Shown: positions 25,901-34,191 of the stretch, piece by piece
Layout: each line of letters opens with the position of its first letter
Position numbering within the stretch: the stretch's first letter is position 1
NCBI GenBank assembly: GCA_039033855.1
Contig: JBCCBV010000009.1
Location: forward strand, 49,405-113,404
Source of the DNA: JBCCBV01 sp039033855
Lineage (GTDB): Bacteria; Planctomycetota; Phycisphaerae; Phycisphaerales; Phycisphaeraceae
Length of the DNA: 64,000 nucleotides
Reading direction: 5' to 3'
The notes under the pieces: model-generated
The model's input: the letters and a program-made list of their open reading frames with translations, nothing else
Told to the model about the DNA's origin: nothing
Databases searched by the model: none
Translations under genes and position numbers: made by a program

Positions 25901-26263
25901 GGCTTCGCCGGCTTGGGCGAGTTCGTCGGCGGCAACCAGCCCTTGGGCCGGGTCGGCCACGGCCTGAGCCGGGCCGAAGCTCGCCGCCTCGCGGCCGAGC
26001 TGCACTTCGAGCTCATCCGATAACGAAAGGAACGCGTCGCGCTCGGCGGAGCTCAGCGTCGCCGGGTCGACCCGGCCGAGGATGCGCTGGGCCCGCTCGA
26101 ACTCGCCGGCCTCGAACTCGAGCCGGCCGGACTGAAGCAGTTCCGCGGCCGTGGGCTGGGTCGCTTCCGCGGCGCCGGGGCTCTGGGCCAGGGCCGGGCC
26201 GGAACTCACGGCCAATGCAAGCAGGAGCGACCGTGTGGCCACGACAAAAGGGCGATGCGTCAA
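22982..26263 (-). CDS. Secretin-family outer-membrane protein with long N-terminal helical region
   Basis: About 1093 residues. A signal peptide ends near GPALAQ. Roughly 450 residues of TPR-like and coiled-coil helices follow (for example LVAADELAQAGEAGRALDLY, DPGNVRAQQVLAQAQDRAIN, FEEAIAAVERVQFLDPQNIT), then N-domain modules including VSFAFDG-like SVAFDGQALEGVIGFIRDRT and an acidic insert (DNSDTNDDEDEDDEL). The C-terminal secretin barrel ends in VPVLSKLPILNRLFTNSS and LLILVKPTIII. Such secretins form the outer-membrane pore of type II secretion or type IV pilus systems. No other secretion genes adjoin it. The start is TTG at 26263 with GGAG upstream; GTG at 26242 is an alternative. Confidence 0.88.
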   Translation of the reverse strand: MTHRPFVVATRSLLLALAVSSGPALAQSPGAAEATQPTAAELLQSGRLEFEAGEFERAQRILGRVDPATLSSAERDAFLSLSDELEVQLGREAASFGPAQAVADPAQGLVAADELAQAGEAGRALDLYQAVSESPDASDAQRGLAQARMQGVRRAMQRDAAQVQRLLGSISEDLAAGRLEAAESKLVQLEDSGAELGWFDTDRARRLRAAVTVRKSQQEQAERSAVAAAVGAGGGVVAGAQLQDDPGAGTTGGSDAPRNEAARAEIDRFQADVNQEELRSDLLRQAMLEESQRELASAEEALGAGLYAVAAQDAERAVTLDPGNVRAQQVLAQAQDRAINGGRAPGAVSAIDDKVSQTLLIRAQANESFEAAMSRARQAQAGAQYENARNAVGEAKASIRQVGDAFNDVERSEYLTRADQLDAELVTQQRRAQELDAIEANRLAVIDADQKQREARAAIEREVQEQLLKARDLQRQSRFEEAIAAVERVQFLDPQNITADILIRALREQKIATDNYDLRDQQTLFGAEQRNLNLEATIPYPELLTYPKDWPSITQKRLAALAGTTGDSEADLEARELLQTRVSVAFDGQALEGVIGFIRDRTTANIVVNWPALQFLGITRDQPISIPVSNVPAERLLQLVLDQISEEGAEVSYSVRGGIVTISTAERLREDVDARVYDIRDLLVRVPNFPAPQLGLGEGGGEGGGGGLDFDNSDTNDDEDEDDELRQERIDDILLLIETTVGDELEWGDLSTIDELNGQLIVKTTPENHLGVSGLLSQLREQRAIQISVESRFLTVSNNFLDEFGIDLDLSWVGGAKFGPIALAQDSFSLGQRSGSSFGLGDTDPPVAGDAIDPNVTGAGRSLLLGASFIDDISVDLLISATLANTRSTSLNAPRITFFNGQRANVQVVTEFTYISDVEPVPDAIGFDITTEVDREGVILDVEGTVSADRRYVTLTLRTQVGVLQIPIAQIDIGGDGAVIDDDGNVTPVSTGSVPIQLPNFDITLASATVSVPDRGTLLLGGQRVVTENEVQAGVPVLSKLPILNRLFTNSSTVREESTLLILVKPTIIIQTEQEEEIFPGLTADPDSFNLGR

Positions 26264-26659
26264 GGGAGGGTCTCCGGGCGTCGAAAGCAGAAACGGGCCG
26301 TGAGGAGGGGGGGCGGAGAGTCCGTTCCACGCGGGTCGGCGGGTGATCCGACCCGGTCGTCCGCAATAGGCCGAAGCGAGGCGGCCTTGCCCGGAGCATA
26401 AAGTTGCGGCCACCTCACCGCAAGGTTTCCGTGAGCGCCCGGCAAGATCGTCGGCAGGCGCGGGAACGGGCGAGCCCCGGCGCGCTGGTCGTGGCGTCCG
26501 CCCGGCGAACCCGGTTCCGCCCGAGAGGGCTTGCCTCCGCCACCGGATCGGGGTACTTTCTGGGGCTCGGCACAGGCCCCTCACCGCGAGCGGCGCCCCG
26601 CACCAGCCGACCCCGAACCCCACACTCGCACACGCGAGCCCAACCGCGGAAACCCGACC
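26264..26659. promoter_or_regulatory. Divergent intergenic region between secretin and rpmA
   Basis: It must contain promoters for both genes, but I cannot place them. One inverted repeat stands out: CGGGTCGG (26332-26339) / CCGACCCG (26348-26355) with an 8-nt spacer. It lies about 70-90 bp upstream of the secretin start, so it could be an operator or a leader hairpin. rplU, which normally precedes rpmA, is not here. Confidence 0.45.
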
Positions 26660-26923
26660 ATGGCGCACAAAAAGGGCCAAGGCTCCACCAAGAACGGCCG
26701 GGACTCGAACCCGCAGTACCGCGGCATTAAGCTCTACGGCGGCCAGTCCGCCCGGCACGGCGCCATCATCGTGCGCCAGTGCGGCACCAAGTTTAAGCCC
26801 GGCTTTAACGTCGGCATCGGCAGCGACGACACGCTGTTCGCCCTGTGCGACGGCCAAGTCGAGTTCCAGGGCCGTCGGGTGCACATCCGCACCGACGAGC
26901 AGGTCGCCGCCGCCGCGGGCTGA
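26660..26923 (+). CDS. rpmA: 50S ribosomal protein L27
   Basis: An 87-residue L27. [17 protein letters not shown] and [16 protein letters not shown] are characteristic, as is the later [21 protein letters not shown]27 lines the peptidyl-transferase centre of the large ribosomal subunit. The N-terminus starts directly at MAHKKG, without the cleavable extension found in Firmicutes. It is followed by obg, the common order, but rplU is missing upstream. Confidence 0.97.
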   Translation: MAHKKGQGSTKNGRDSNPQYRGIKLYGGQSARHGAIIVRQCGTKFKPGFNVGIGSDDTLFALCDGQVEFQGRRVHIRTDEQVAAAAG

Positions 26924-26930
26924 GCGCGGC

Positions 26931-26953
26931 AGCAGGCTTCCAACAGGCCTGCT
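26931..26953. terminator. Hairpin between rpmA and obg
   Basis: AGCAGGC and GCCTGCT form a 7-bp stem around a 9-nt loop, 7 nt after the rpmA stop. There is no T-run, so it may only partly reduce read-through into obg or stabilise the rpmA 3' end. Confidence 0.35.
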
Positions 26954-27061
26954 CGAGACGCTTGGCTTATCGGACTTTCCCGCGTTTGCCAATCTGGTTC
27001 GCGCGGCCCCGTGGCGTGCCCGCTTGGCGCAGACGCATCTTGTTATTGAGTTGAGCCCGCG

Positions 27062-28366
27062 ATGTTCATCGACTCGGCCACCATCACCGTCCGCTCCGGG
27101 CGCGGCGGCGACGGCGCGGTCTCGTTTCTCCGCATGAAGTACGTGCCCAAGGGCGGGCCCGACGGAGGCGACGGCGGCGTCGGCGGCGACGTGGTGCTGG
27201 TCGCCGACACCGAGGTCGCCACGCTCATGGACTTCGCCGGGCGCCACCACTGGAAGGCCGAGTCCGGTCGGGCCGGCGGCCCGAAAGACCAGCACGGCCG
27301 CAACGGCAAGTCCATCGAGGTCCGGCTGCCCGTCGGCACCCTGGTGTTCGACGCCACCGGCCGTCCCGCCCCCTGGCACGTCAAGCCCAACCACGAACTC
27401 GTCGGCGAAGACCCGCCCGAGGACGGCGTGAGCCAAGTGCGTCACACCCCGGCGCTGGACGTCGGTAAAACGATGGCCGTGGGTGATTCCGGGGGCGAGC
27501 CGGGTTCTGCGAGCCCGGTCATCCACGATGCCGCAAACCCCTCGGACACGTCCAATTCCGCGGGCGACACTTCCGGAGCCGAGGGCGACGCGCCGCTACG
27601 GCTCATCGTCGACCTCAACACCCCGGGTCAACGGCACGTCATCGCCCGCGGTGGCAAGGGCGGCCGGGGCAACGCCTCGTTCGCCACGCCCACCCGGCAG
27701 GTCCCGCGCGAGCACACGCCCGGCGAGCCGTCCGAGGAATACCAGCTCCAGCTCGAACTCAAGCTGGTGGCCGATGTGGGCCTGGTCGGGCTGCCCAACG
27801 CCGGCAAGTCGACGCTGCTCTCTGCGGTGAGCGCCGCGCGGCCGCGCATCGCCGACTACCCGTTCACCACGCTGTCGCCGCACCCGGGCGTGATCGACCT
27901 CGGCCAGGGCCGGCGCCTGGTGATGGCCGACCTGCCCGGCCTGATCCGTGACGCCTCGCAGGGCGCCGGGCTCGGCCTGCGTTTCCTCCGCCACGTCGAA
28001 CGCACCCGCGTGCTGGTCCACCTGCTCGAAGCCCAGCCGCTCGACGAATCGGACCCGGTCGACAACTACCACACCATCCGCGCCGAACTCGCCCGGCATA
28101 GCGACGTGCTGGCCGACAAGCCCGAACTCGTCGTCCTGTCCAAGTGCGATTTGCTCGGAGACGACGCCGACCGCCACGCCGCCGCCGAGGCGCTCTCGAA
28201 CCGCCTGGGCAAGCCGGTCCGATGCATCAGCAGCGCCACCCGCTGGAACCTCGACGCCCTGATGCAGGCCTGCTGGGTCGAAGTCGAACGCGCTCGGCAG
28301 GCCGACCCCTCGTCCAACGCCGGCGTGTCCCCTGCCGACGGGCGCGCCCCCGGCTGGGGCGCCTAA
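27062..28366 (+). CDS. obg: Obg/CgtA ribosome-associated GTPase with insertion
   Basis: A 434-residue Obg GTPase, which acts in late 50S assembly and stress control. The glycine-rich OBG fold begins MFIDSATITVRSGRGGDGAV and includes GGPDGGDGGVGGDVVLVAD. It is interrupted after VGTLVFDATG (residue 100) by about 75-80 extra residues rich in Asp, Ser, Gly and Pro, and resumes at LIVDLNTPGQRHVIARGGKG. The G domain has G1 GLPNAGKST, switch DYPFTT, G3 DLPGLI and a G4 variant SKCDL. The extra C-terminal domain of some Obg proteins is absent. The ATG at 27062 follows the L27 gene by 138 bp. Confidence 0.93.
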   Translation: MFIDSATITVRSGRGGDGAVSFLRMKYVPKGGPDGGDGGVGGDVVLVADTEVATLMDFAGRHHWKAESGRAGGPKDQHGRNGKSIEVRLPVGTLVFDATGRPAPWHVKPNHELVGEDPPEDGVSQVRHTPALDVGKTMAVGDSGGEPGSASPVIHDAANPSDTSNSAGDTSGAEGDAPLRLIVDLNTPGQRHVIARGGKGGRGNASFATPTRQVPREHTPGEPSEEYQLQLELKLVADVGLVGLPNAGKSTLLSAVSAARPRIADYPFTTLSPHPGVIDLGQGRRLVMADLPGLIRDASQGAGLGLRFLRHVERTRVLVHLLEAQPLDESDPVDNYHTIRAELARHSDVLADKPELVVLSKCDLLGDDADRHAAAEALSNRLGKPVRCISSATRWNLDALMQACWVEVERARQADPSSNAGVSPADGRAPGWGA

Positions 28367-28469
28367 CCACGCCAGCGAAGGCGCCGCGTGTCCCCACCGC
28401 ATCGCGCTGCCAGTCGCAGGCCCAGCCGAATCCGCAGGAAATCCGCCCCGCCATGCCGATGACCAAGGC

Positions 28470-29594
28470 ATGCGCCCAGGCGACCCTTCCGCAGCCTCGA
28501 ACGACTCTCGGGATCGATCCGAGGACCGATCCTCGAATCAGACTCCGGATCACGCCGCGGACCCCGCTGGGGACGCCACCCCGGCCGAGCCCACCCACCC
28601 CGCGGCGGCCGCGCTCCCGGGCTTGCGGGCGCTGGTCGTCGGCGACTGCCTGCTCGACCGCCATACCCGGGTGCAGCCCGACCCCGCGCTCGAAGACGCC
28701 GTGACCACCGACCCCGGCGGCGCGGCCGTGGTGGCCCTGCACCTCGCGGCGCTCGGCGTATCAACCACGATCCTGACGCGCTGGACCGCCGACGGCGCCG
28801 GCTCGTCCGTCCTCCGCCCGGCCCTGGACGCCGCGGGGGTCGAGGTGCTGGCCCTGCCCCGGTCGACGCCGATCACCCTCAAGCGCAGGGTGTTGCGCGA
28901 CGGGCGGGTCATCGCCCACAAGCAGCAGGGCGCCGTCGAGCCGTGCCCGCACGACGACCTGTTCGACCGCGCGCTGGGCCGCGCGATGGGCCGCGACCCC
29001 AACCTGGTGCTGGCCTGCGACTTCGGCCTGGGGCTGTGGTCCGCCAAGCGGTTGGCCGAGGTCGAGCGCCGGGCCTTCGCCCGCGGCGCCTATCTCGCCG
29101 GCGACGTGTCGGGCCCGCAACCCACGCTGTTGGCGATGCGGCGGTTCGACCTGATCACCCCGACCGACCTCGAACTCCACGCCGACCCCGAAGCTTCGGA
29201 CGACCCCTGGCGGTCCGCCCGCGCATGGGTGACCCAGCCCAAGTCGGACCATCGTCCGCGTTCGGCCATCGTCACGCTGGGCGCGCAAGGCCTGGTCGCC
29301 GCGCGGTCCGGGGGCACGGCCGTACGCCTGCCTTCGATGGCGCGCGAAGCCGTAGACCCCACCGGCGCCGGGGACGCGCTGCTGGCCGCCGCCGCCGCCG
29401 CCGGGGCGCTCGGCTTGCGTTTCGAAGAACAAGCCCGCTGGGCCGCCGCCGCCGCCGGGGTGCACGTCGAGACGCCGGGCAACCGCGCGATCGACCGGGC
29501 CGCCTTCTTCGAGCGGTTGGTGCGCACCCGCCCGCGCCCGACGTTCGGTCCGTTGCGACGCAATACGCAGACCGGCTCGGCCGTGGCCGCCTGA
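28470..29594 (+). CDS. PfkB-family sugar kinase (heptose-7-phosphate kinase-like)
   Basis: A 374-residue ribokinase-fold kinase. The core starts at LRALVVGDCLLDRHTRVQPD. It continues with GGAAVVALHLAALGV, ITLKRRVLRDGRVIAHKQQG (resembling the RfaE/HldE first domain) and the catalytic anion-hole motif DPTGAGDALLA. It probably phosphorylates a sugar phosphate such as heptose 7-phosphate, for ADP-heptose and LPS core synthesis, but the exact sugar is not certain. The first 45 or so residues are disordered (Asp, Ser, Pro, Ala) and encoded by repeat-like DNA with a perfect hairpin at 28520-28535. ATG 28470 is the likely start. Confidence 0.8.
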   Translation: MRPGDPSAASNDSRDRSEDRSSNQTPDHAADPAGDATPAEPTHPAAAALPGLRALVVGDCLLDRHTRVQPDPALEDAVTTDPGGAAVVALHLAALGVSTTILTRWTADGAGSSVLRPALDAAGVEVLALPRSTPITLKRRVLRDGRVIAHKQQGAVEPCPHDDLFDRALGRAMGRDPNLVLACDFGLGLWSAKRLAEVERRAFARGAYLAGDVSGPQPTLLAMRRFDLITPTDLELHADPEASDDPWRSARAWVTQPKSDHRPRSAIVTLGAQGLVAARSGGTAVRLPSMAREAVDPTGAGDALLAAAAAAGALGLRFEEQARWAAAAAGVHVETPGNRAIDRAAFFERLVRTRPRPTFGPLRRNTQTGSAVAA

Positions 29595-29619
29595 GCAAGA
29601 CGCGCCACGCAGCACGGCC

Positions 29620-30537
29620 CTATTCGAGCGTGGCCACCAGCACCCTCGGCAGCCGTTCGTGGTCGGGCAGCACGGCGAGGTGCGCAAAGCCCGCTTTCTC
29701 GGCGATCGCTTGCGCCGGCGTGGCCGTGGCCGTGGCGATTTCGATGGCAATCGCGCCCGGGCGATCGAGCAGGGCGGGCGCGCCTTCGAGGATCGGCCGC
29801 ACGCAACGCAGCCCGTCGGCGCCCCCGCGCAGGGCGAGTTCCGGCTCGTGGTCCTTCACGTTCGGCGGCACGTCGGGCCACTCGGCGTCGGGGATGTAGG
29901 GCGGGTTCGACACCAGGTAGCCGAAGCGTTCGCCGGCCAGCGGTTCGAGCAGGTCGCCTTGGCGGAAGTCGATGGCGTCGGCCACGCCGTGGTCCTGGGC
30001 GTTCTGCCGGGCGATGTCGAGCGCCGCTTCGCTCACGTCGGTCGCGACGATCCGCGGCGCCAGCCCGCGCTGTTTCCACTGCTTGGCCAAAGCCACGGCG
30101 ATGGTCCCCGATCCGGTGCCCACGTCGGCCGCGGTGGGCAGCGCAAAGCCCGACGTCCTTCTTTGATGTTGCAGAACGTGCTCGACCAGCGCCTCGGTCG
30201 ACGGCCGGGGCACCAGCACGCCCGGGCCGACCTTCAGGGTCATCGAAAAGAACGGGGCGTAGCCGACCAGGTAGTCCACGGGTTCGTGGGCCAGGGCGCG
30301 CTCGACCAGGTCGCGGAACGCCGAGCGCTCCAGGTCCGACGCCGGGCGGTCCGGGTCGAGGTAGAGCTTCAGGCGGTCGAGCTCGATCACGTGGCCCAGC
30401 AGCATCTCGGCCGAGCGTCGCGGGCTGTCGAGCCCGGCCCGCTCGAAGGCCTGGGTGGTCCACGCCAGCAGCTTGCGCGACGTCCAGGCCCGCTCCACGG
30501 CGGGGGGGCGGGCGCGGGCTGCGGGGTCGTCGGTCAT
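29620..30537 (-). CDS. prmC: Release factor glutamine methyltransferase PrmC
   Basis: A 305-residue PrmC/HemK methyltransferase that N5-methylates the Gln of the GGQ motif in release factors. The N-terminal helical domain recognises the factor (SRKLLAWTTQAFERAGLDSP). The SAM-binding core has VGTGSGTIAVALA, the acidic strand-2 end IVATDVSEAALDIARQNA and the catalytic NPPYIP. A later ELALRGGADGL segment is also standard. The start ATG at 30537 is divergent to the glycosyltransferase gene. It is not next to prfA, as it is in many bacteria. Confidence 0.93.
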   Translation of the reverse strand: MTDDPAARARPPAVERAWTSRKLLAWTTQAFERAGLDSPRRSAEMLLGHVIELDRLKLYLDPDRPASDLERSAFRDLVERALAHEPVDYLVGYAPFFSMTLKVGPGVLVPRPSTEALVEHVLQHQRRTSGFALPTAADVGTGSGTIAVALAKQWKQRGLAPRIVATDVSEAALDIARQNAQDHGVADAIDFRQGDLLEPLAGERFGYLVSNPPYIPDAEWPDVPPNVKDHEPELALRGGADGLRCVRPILEGAPALLDRPGAIAIEIATATATPAQAIAEKAGFAHLAVLPDHERLPRVLVATLE

Positions 30538-30648
30538 CGTGCACACTCTCGCGGCCCGCTGGCGGAACCGGGTCCACTTAGACTCTCGCACAAGCGTCGC
30601 CGCGCCGCGAGCCCGCCGACGACGCCCCGCGTCGATGGAGCCCCGCAC

Positions 30649-31773
30649 GTGCACCTCGCCTGGATCGCCGACACCCGCTGGTTGGAGCAGGAGGTCTCGC
30701 AGCTGCACCACCTGGTGGTCGGGCTGATCGACGAGTCGGTCCGCGTGACCCAGGTCCTGCCCCGCGGGCGCGCCGAGCACGGCGTCACGCAGTTCGCCGA
30801 ACGCCTGCCCTGGAACGAATCGCGCTTGGCCCCGCTCAACCGACAACGGCTCGCGCAGCTGGCCGAGCCCCTGCGGGCGCGCAAAATCACGCTGCTGCAC
30901 GGCGTTGGCGCGTCGCTCTGGCCCGCCACGCTCCGGTTGGCCCGGCAGCTTGATGTGCCCGCGGTGCTCGCCGGCCACGGCGTTTCCGACGCCGAGGCCG
31001 TGCGTTCGCTGCCGAGCCGGGCCCAGTCGTCGGCGGTCGCCGTGGTCCTGCCGTCCGAAGGCCTGGCCGACGTGGCGCGCGAAGCCGCCAAGGCCGACGT
31101 GCTCATCCATGTGGCCCCGCTGGGCGTCCACCCCGGCAGCGCCGAGCCCCGCCCGCTGCCGGGCGCCGAACCGGGTCGACGGCTGTCGCTCGCGGTATCG
31201 GGCACGGGCCGGCTCGACCCCGGCTACAGCGCGCTGCTCGACGCCCTGGCCCAACTCGCCCCCGACATGCCGGACCTCCAGGTCTTTTTCGAGGGCATGG
31301 GCGCCGAACAGCACGAGATCTGGCGTGCCGGCCGACGCCTGGGCCTGCTGCCGCACATGACCCTGGCGCCGGCGCACCTGGCCCGGCGGGAACTGCTGCT
31401 GCGCGCCGACGCCCTGCTGCTGCCCCAAGCCCTCGGGCGCTGCCGGAGCCTGCCGTTGCAAGCCATGGCGTCGGGGCTGCCGGTGCTCGCCGCCGTCGAC
31501 CCCGCGTGCGAAGAGTTTCAGCAAGGCCGCACCGCCTGGCTGCTCGAAGACCCCACGCCCGAGGGCTGGTTGTCGCTCTTGCGCCGGCTGGCCGACCGGC
31601 CGGACGACGCGCGCGGCCTGGCCCGCACGGCCCAACAGTGGGTGCGCGAACACCGCCTGGCGTCCACGCAAGTCGCCGGGCTGCTCGACCTCTACCGGGT
31701 GCTGCTCGGGCAGAACCACCCCTTCCCCGCGACCGCGTCGGATCGCGAGCCTGCTGCGAACCCTGGGCCCTGA
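30649..31773 (+). CDS. Glycosyltransferase (GT4-like)
   Basis: A 374-residue GT-B-fold glycosyltransferase. The N-terminal half begins HLAWIADTRWLEQEVSQLHH and resembles the acceptor-binding domain. The C-terminal half has the nucleotide-sugar region FFEGMGAEQHEIW, LRADALLLPQ and SLPLQAMASGLPVLAA, close to the EX7E block of GT4 enzymes, although the first Glu is replaced. Donor and acceptor are unknown. The start GTG at 30649 has GGAG 8 nt upstream. It ends 3 bp before the start of panC, so the two are probably cotranscribed. Confidence 0.8.
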   Translation: MHLAWIADTRWLEQEVSQLHHLVVGLIDESVRVTQVLPRGRAEHGVTQFAERLPWNESRLAPLNRQRLAQLAEPLRARKITLLHGVGASLWPATLRLARQLDVPAVLAGHGVSDAEAVRSLPSRAQSSAVAVVLPSEGLADVAREAAKADVLIHVAPLGVHPGSAEPRPLPGAEPGRRLSLAVSGTGRLDPGYSALLDALAQLAPDMPDLQVFFEGMGAEQHEIWRAGRRLGLLPHMTLAPAHLARRELLLRADALLLPQALGRCRSLPLQAMASGLPVLAAVDPACEEFQQGRTAWLLEDPTPEGWLSLLRRLADRPDDARGLARTAQQWVREHRLASTQVAGLLDLYRVLLGQNHPFPATASDREPAANPGP

Positions 31774-31776
31774 CCG

Positions 31777-32637
31777 TTGCACGTGTTCCGCACCACCGCC
31801 GAGCTGTTGGCCGCTCGCAAGAAGCTCGGCCCGGAGCAAGCCGAGCCCTTAGCGCTTGTGCCCACGATGGGCGCGCTGCACGCCGGGCACCTGGATCACT
31901 TAGAAGCCGCACGCCACGCCGGCGCCGAAACGGTTTGGGTCAGCGTGTTCGTCAACCCCACCCAGTTCGGCCCGGGCGAGGACTACGCGCGCTACCCCCG
32001 CCCGCTCGACGCCGACCTGAATGCCTGCCGGGCCCACGGCGCCGACGCGGTGTTCGCGCCAAGCACCTCCGATGAGCTCTACCCGCCGGGCACCCCGGAA
32101 GCGGTCATTGATATTCCCACACTGACCAGAGGGTTAGAAGGCGACCGCCGACCCGGGCACTTCCAGGGCGTCTGCCGGGTGGTGGCCAAGCTGCTGGGGC
32201 TTGTCCGGCCGGGCCTCGTGACGTTCGGCCAAAAGGACTACCAGCAGCTGTGCGTCTGCCGGGCGCTCGTCGCCGCGCTCGGGCTGCCGACCCGGGTCGT
32301 GCCCGTGGAGACCCGGCGCGAGCCCGATGGCCTGGCCATGTCCAGCCGCAACGCGTACTTGTCGTCCGATGCGCGTCCCCGGGCCGTGGCGATCCTGCAG
32401 GCCTTGCAATCGGCGCAACAGCGAACGGCGCAAGGCGAATCACCTCATCAAGTCGCATCTCGTTTGCGTAGCGACATCGAGGCCGCTGGGCTTTCGGTCG
32501 ATTACGCCGAGCTCCGCCGGCCGTGGACGCTTGAGCCCGTGGATGCGCCCGTGGGCGACGCCGTGGCGTTGGTGACCGCCCGGCTCGAGGGTGTACGGCT
32601 GCTGGACAACCTGCCGGTAGCGTTCCCGACTTCTTGA
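31777..32637 (+). CDS. panC: Pantothenate synthetase
   Basis: A 286-residue PanC, which joins pantoate and beta-alanine with ATP to give pantothenate for coenzyme A. The HxGH motif is in PTMGALHAGHLDH. FVNPTQFGPGEDYARYPR, FGQKDYQQL and the KMSKS-like SSRNAYLS are all intact. The start is TTG at 31777 (or GTG at 31783), directly after the glycosyltransferase stop. No panB or panD is nearby. Confidence 0.94.
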   Translation: MHVFRTTAELLAARKKLGPEQAEPLALVPTMGALHAGHLDHLEAARHAGAETVWVSVFVNPTQFGPGEDYARYPRPLDADLNACRAHGADAVFAPSTSDELYPPGTPEAVIDIPTLTRGLEGDRRPGHFQGVCRVVAKLLGLVRPGLVTFGQKDYQQLCVCRALVAALGLPTRVVPVETRREPDGLAMSSRNAYLSSDARPRAVAILQALQSAQQRTAQGESPHQVASRLRSDIEAAGLSVDYAELRRPWTLEPVDAPVGDAVALVTARLEGVRLLDNLPVAFPTS

Positions 32638-32652
32638 GATCAACTGTTCAGA

Positions 32653-33576
32653 TCAAACGACGCGACGCGACGCCGCTTCGCCGCCGTCCGACGCCTGCGC
32701 CAGCCCGGCCAAGGCCGAGCCCTCGTCTTGCTTGTCGGTGGGCAACGGCTGGGGCGTGCCGCGCTCGGATTCGCGCTGCTTGAGCTCGTACTTACGCATC
32801 ATCCGGGCCGAGAAGCCGGGCAGGGCGGTCGCCAGGGCCAGCGCAAACCGGGCGGGCGCGCTCGGCCAGACCTCGGGCCGGGGCTTGCGCAGGCAGGCGA
32901 GCACCGACTTGGCCACGCGCTCGGGCGTTTGTTCGAGGGCCTTGGGCGTGTTGCTGGGCGGGTCCGGCGCCCCGCCGGTGGCGACGTGGAAGAACTCGGT
33001 CTGGGTGCCCACAGGGTGGACGCTCGAAACCGAAACGCCTTCGCCCGTGAGTTCGGCCCGCAGCGCCGAGGCGAGCGCGTCCTGCGCGGCCTTGGTGGCG
33101 GAGTAAGGCCCCAGCCGGGGCAGGCCGATCTCGCTGGCCGCCGATGAGCAGATCAGCAGGTGTTTGAGCCCGTCGGGCGTGGCCTTGAACCGGGCCATGG
33201 CGTAGCGCACCATCCGCAGCGTGCCGAAGTAGTTGACCTCGAACATCCGCTTCTGCTCGGCGTCGGTGTGCGCCAGCACCGGCTTGCTCAGCCCGTACCC
33301 GGCGTTGGCGAAGACCGCGTCGCACCGGCCGAGGTTGCTCCATGCGTCTTCGAACCAGGTGCGCACGTCGCCCTCGTTGGCCACGTTGCACGAGAAGTAG
33401 TGCGCCTTGCCGCCGGCTTTGGCGACCTGCAGCGCCACCTGTTGCAGCCGGTCGGCCCGGCGGGCCGCGAGCGAAACGGTCATGCCTTGGCGCGCGCAGG
33501 CGAGCGCCGTGGCCGCGCCGATGCCGGAGCTGGCCCCGGAGATCAGGATCACCTTGCCTCGGAGCTCGCGGGCCAT
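32653..33576 (-). CDS. Short-chain dehydrogenase/reductase
   Basis: A 307-residue classical SDR. The cofactor loop is ISGASSGIGAATA, and RRADRL after strand 2 suggests NADPH. The Asn of FANAGYG, the Ser of ICSSAAS, and YSATK with the catalytic Tyr and Lys complete the active site. A C-terminal extension (ALPGFSARMMRKYELKQRES) may contact membranes. The substrate is unknown. The ATG at 33576 has a very good Shine-Dalgarno (AGGAGG 4 nt upstream). It is convergent with panC and divergent from pyrE. Confidence 0.88.
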   Translation of the reverse strand: MARELRGKVILISGASSGIGAATALACARQGMTVSLAARRADRLQQVALQVAKAGGKAHYFSCNVANEGDVRTWFEDAWSNLGRCDAVFANAGYGLSKPVLAHTDAEQKRMFEVNYFGTLRMVRYAMARFKATPDGLKHLLICSSAASEIGLPRLGPYSATKAAQDALASALRAELTGEGVSVSSVHPVGTQTEFFHVATGGAPDPPSNTPKALEQTPERVAKSVLACLRKPRPEVWPSAPARFALALATALPGFSARMMRKYELKQRESERGTPQPLPTDKQDEGSALAGLAQASDGGEAASRRVV

Positions 33577-33660
33577 CGGGCCTCCTGGGAATCGGGGTGG
33601 GGGTGCAAGGCGACCGAAAGAAGATCGACCGCCCGGCCCGGCTGTGTCACGATACCCCTG

Positions 33661-34188
33661 ATGGACCCCCTCGCCCAGCAAATCGCAGACGCGGCGCTGC
33701 TCCGCGGACACTTCACGCTCCGCTCGGGACGCACCAGCGCGTATTACCTCGACAAGTACCGCTTCGCCACCCGGCCCGAGCTGTTGCGCCAGATCGCCGA
33801 ACGCTTCGCCGAGCACGTTCAGCAGACGCCCGGCGTCGACCTGCTGGCCGGGCCCGAGCTCGGCGGCGTGCCGTTGGTCACCGCCACCGCGCTGCACACC
33901 GGCCTGCCGTTCTGCCTGATCCGCAACGCCAAGAAAGACTACGGCACGGCCAAGCGGTTCGAGGGCGCCGACCCGGCCGGGAAGACCGTCCTCATTACCG
34001 AAGACATCGCCACCTCCGGCGGGCAGTCCATCGAGGCCGCCCGGCTGCTGCGCGACCAATGCGGCGCCACCGTCGCCAAGGTCGTGGTCGTGGTCGACCG
34101 GCAGGAAGGCGCACGGCAAGCGATCCAGGACGCCGGCTTCGCCTTCGCCAGCCTGTTCACCAAGGCCGACCTGGGCATCAATGAGTAG
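33661..34188 (+). CDS. pyrE: Orotate phosphoribosyltransferase
   Basis: A 175-residue PyrE that makes orotidine 5'-phosphate from orotate and PRPP in pyrimidine synthesis. LLRGHFTLRSGRTSAYYLDK is the family N-terminal segment. PELGGVPLVTATAL, RNAKKDYGTAKRFEG (flexible loop) and the PRPP-binding ITEDIATSGGQSIEAA follow. The start ATG at 33661 is standard. No other pyr gene is adjacent. Confidence 0.93.
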   Translation: MDPLAQQIADAALLRGHFTLRSGRTSAYYLDKYRFATRPELLRQIAERFAEHVQQTPGVDLLAGPELGGVPLVTATALHTGLPFCLIRNAKKDYGTAKRFEGADPAGKTVLITEDIATSGGQSIEAARLLRDQCGATVAKVVVVVDRQEGARQAIQDAGFAFASLFTKADLGINE

Positions 34189-34191
34189 CGG

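Noticed and set aside
22709..26023. A plus-strand open frame of about 1100 codons over the secretin gene
   Set aside because: It is the antisense shadow of the secretin, rich in Gly/His/Asp/Val without domain similarity, and begins inside the DUF3482 gene in another frame.
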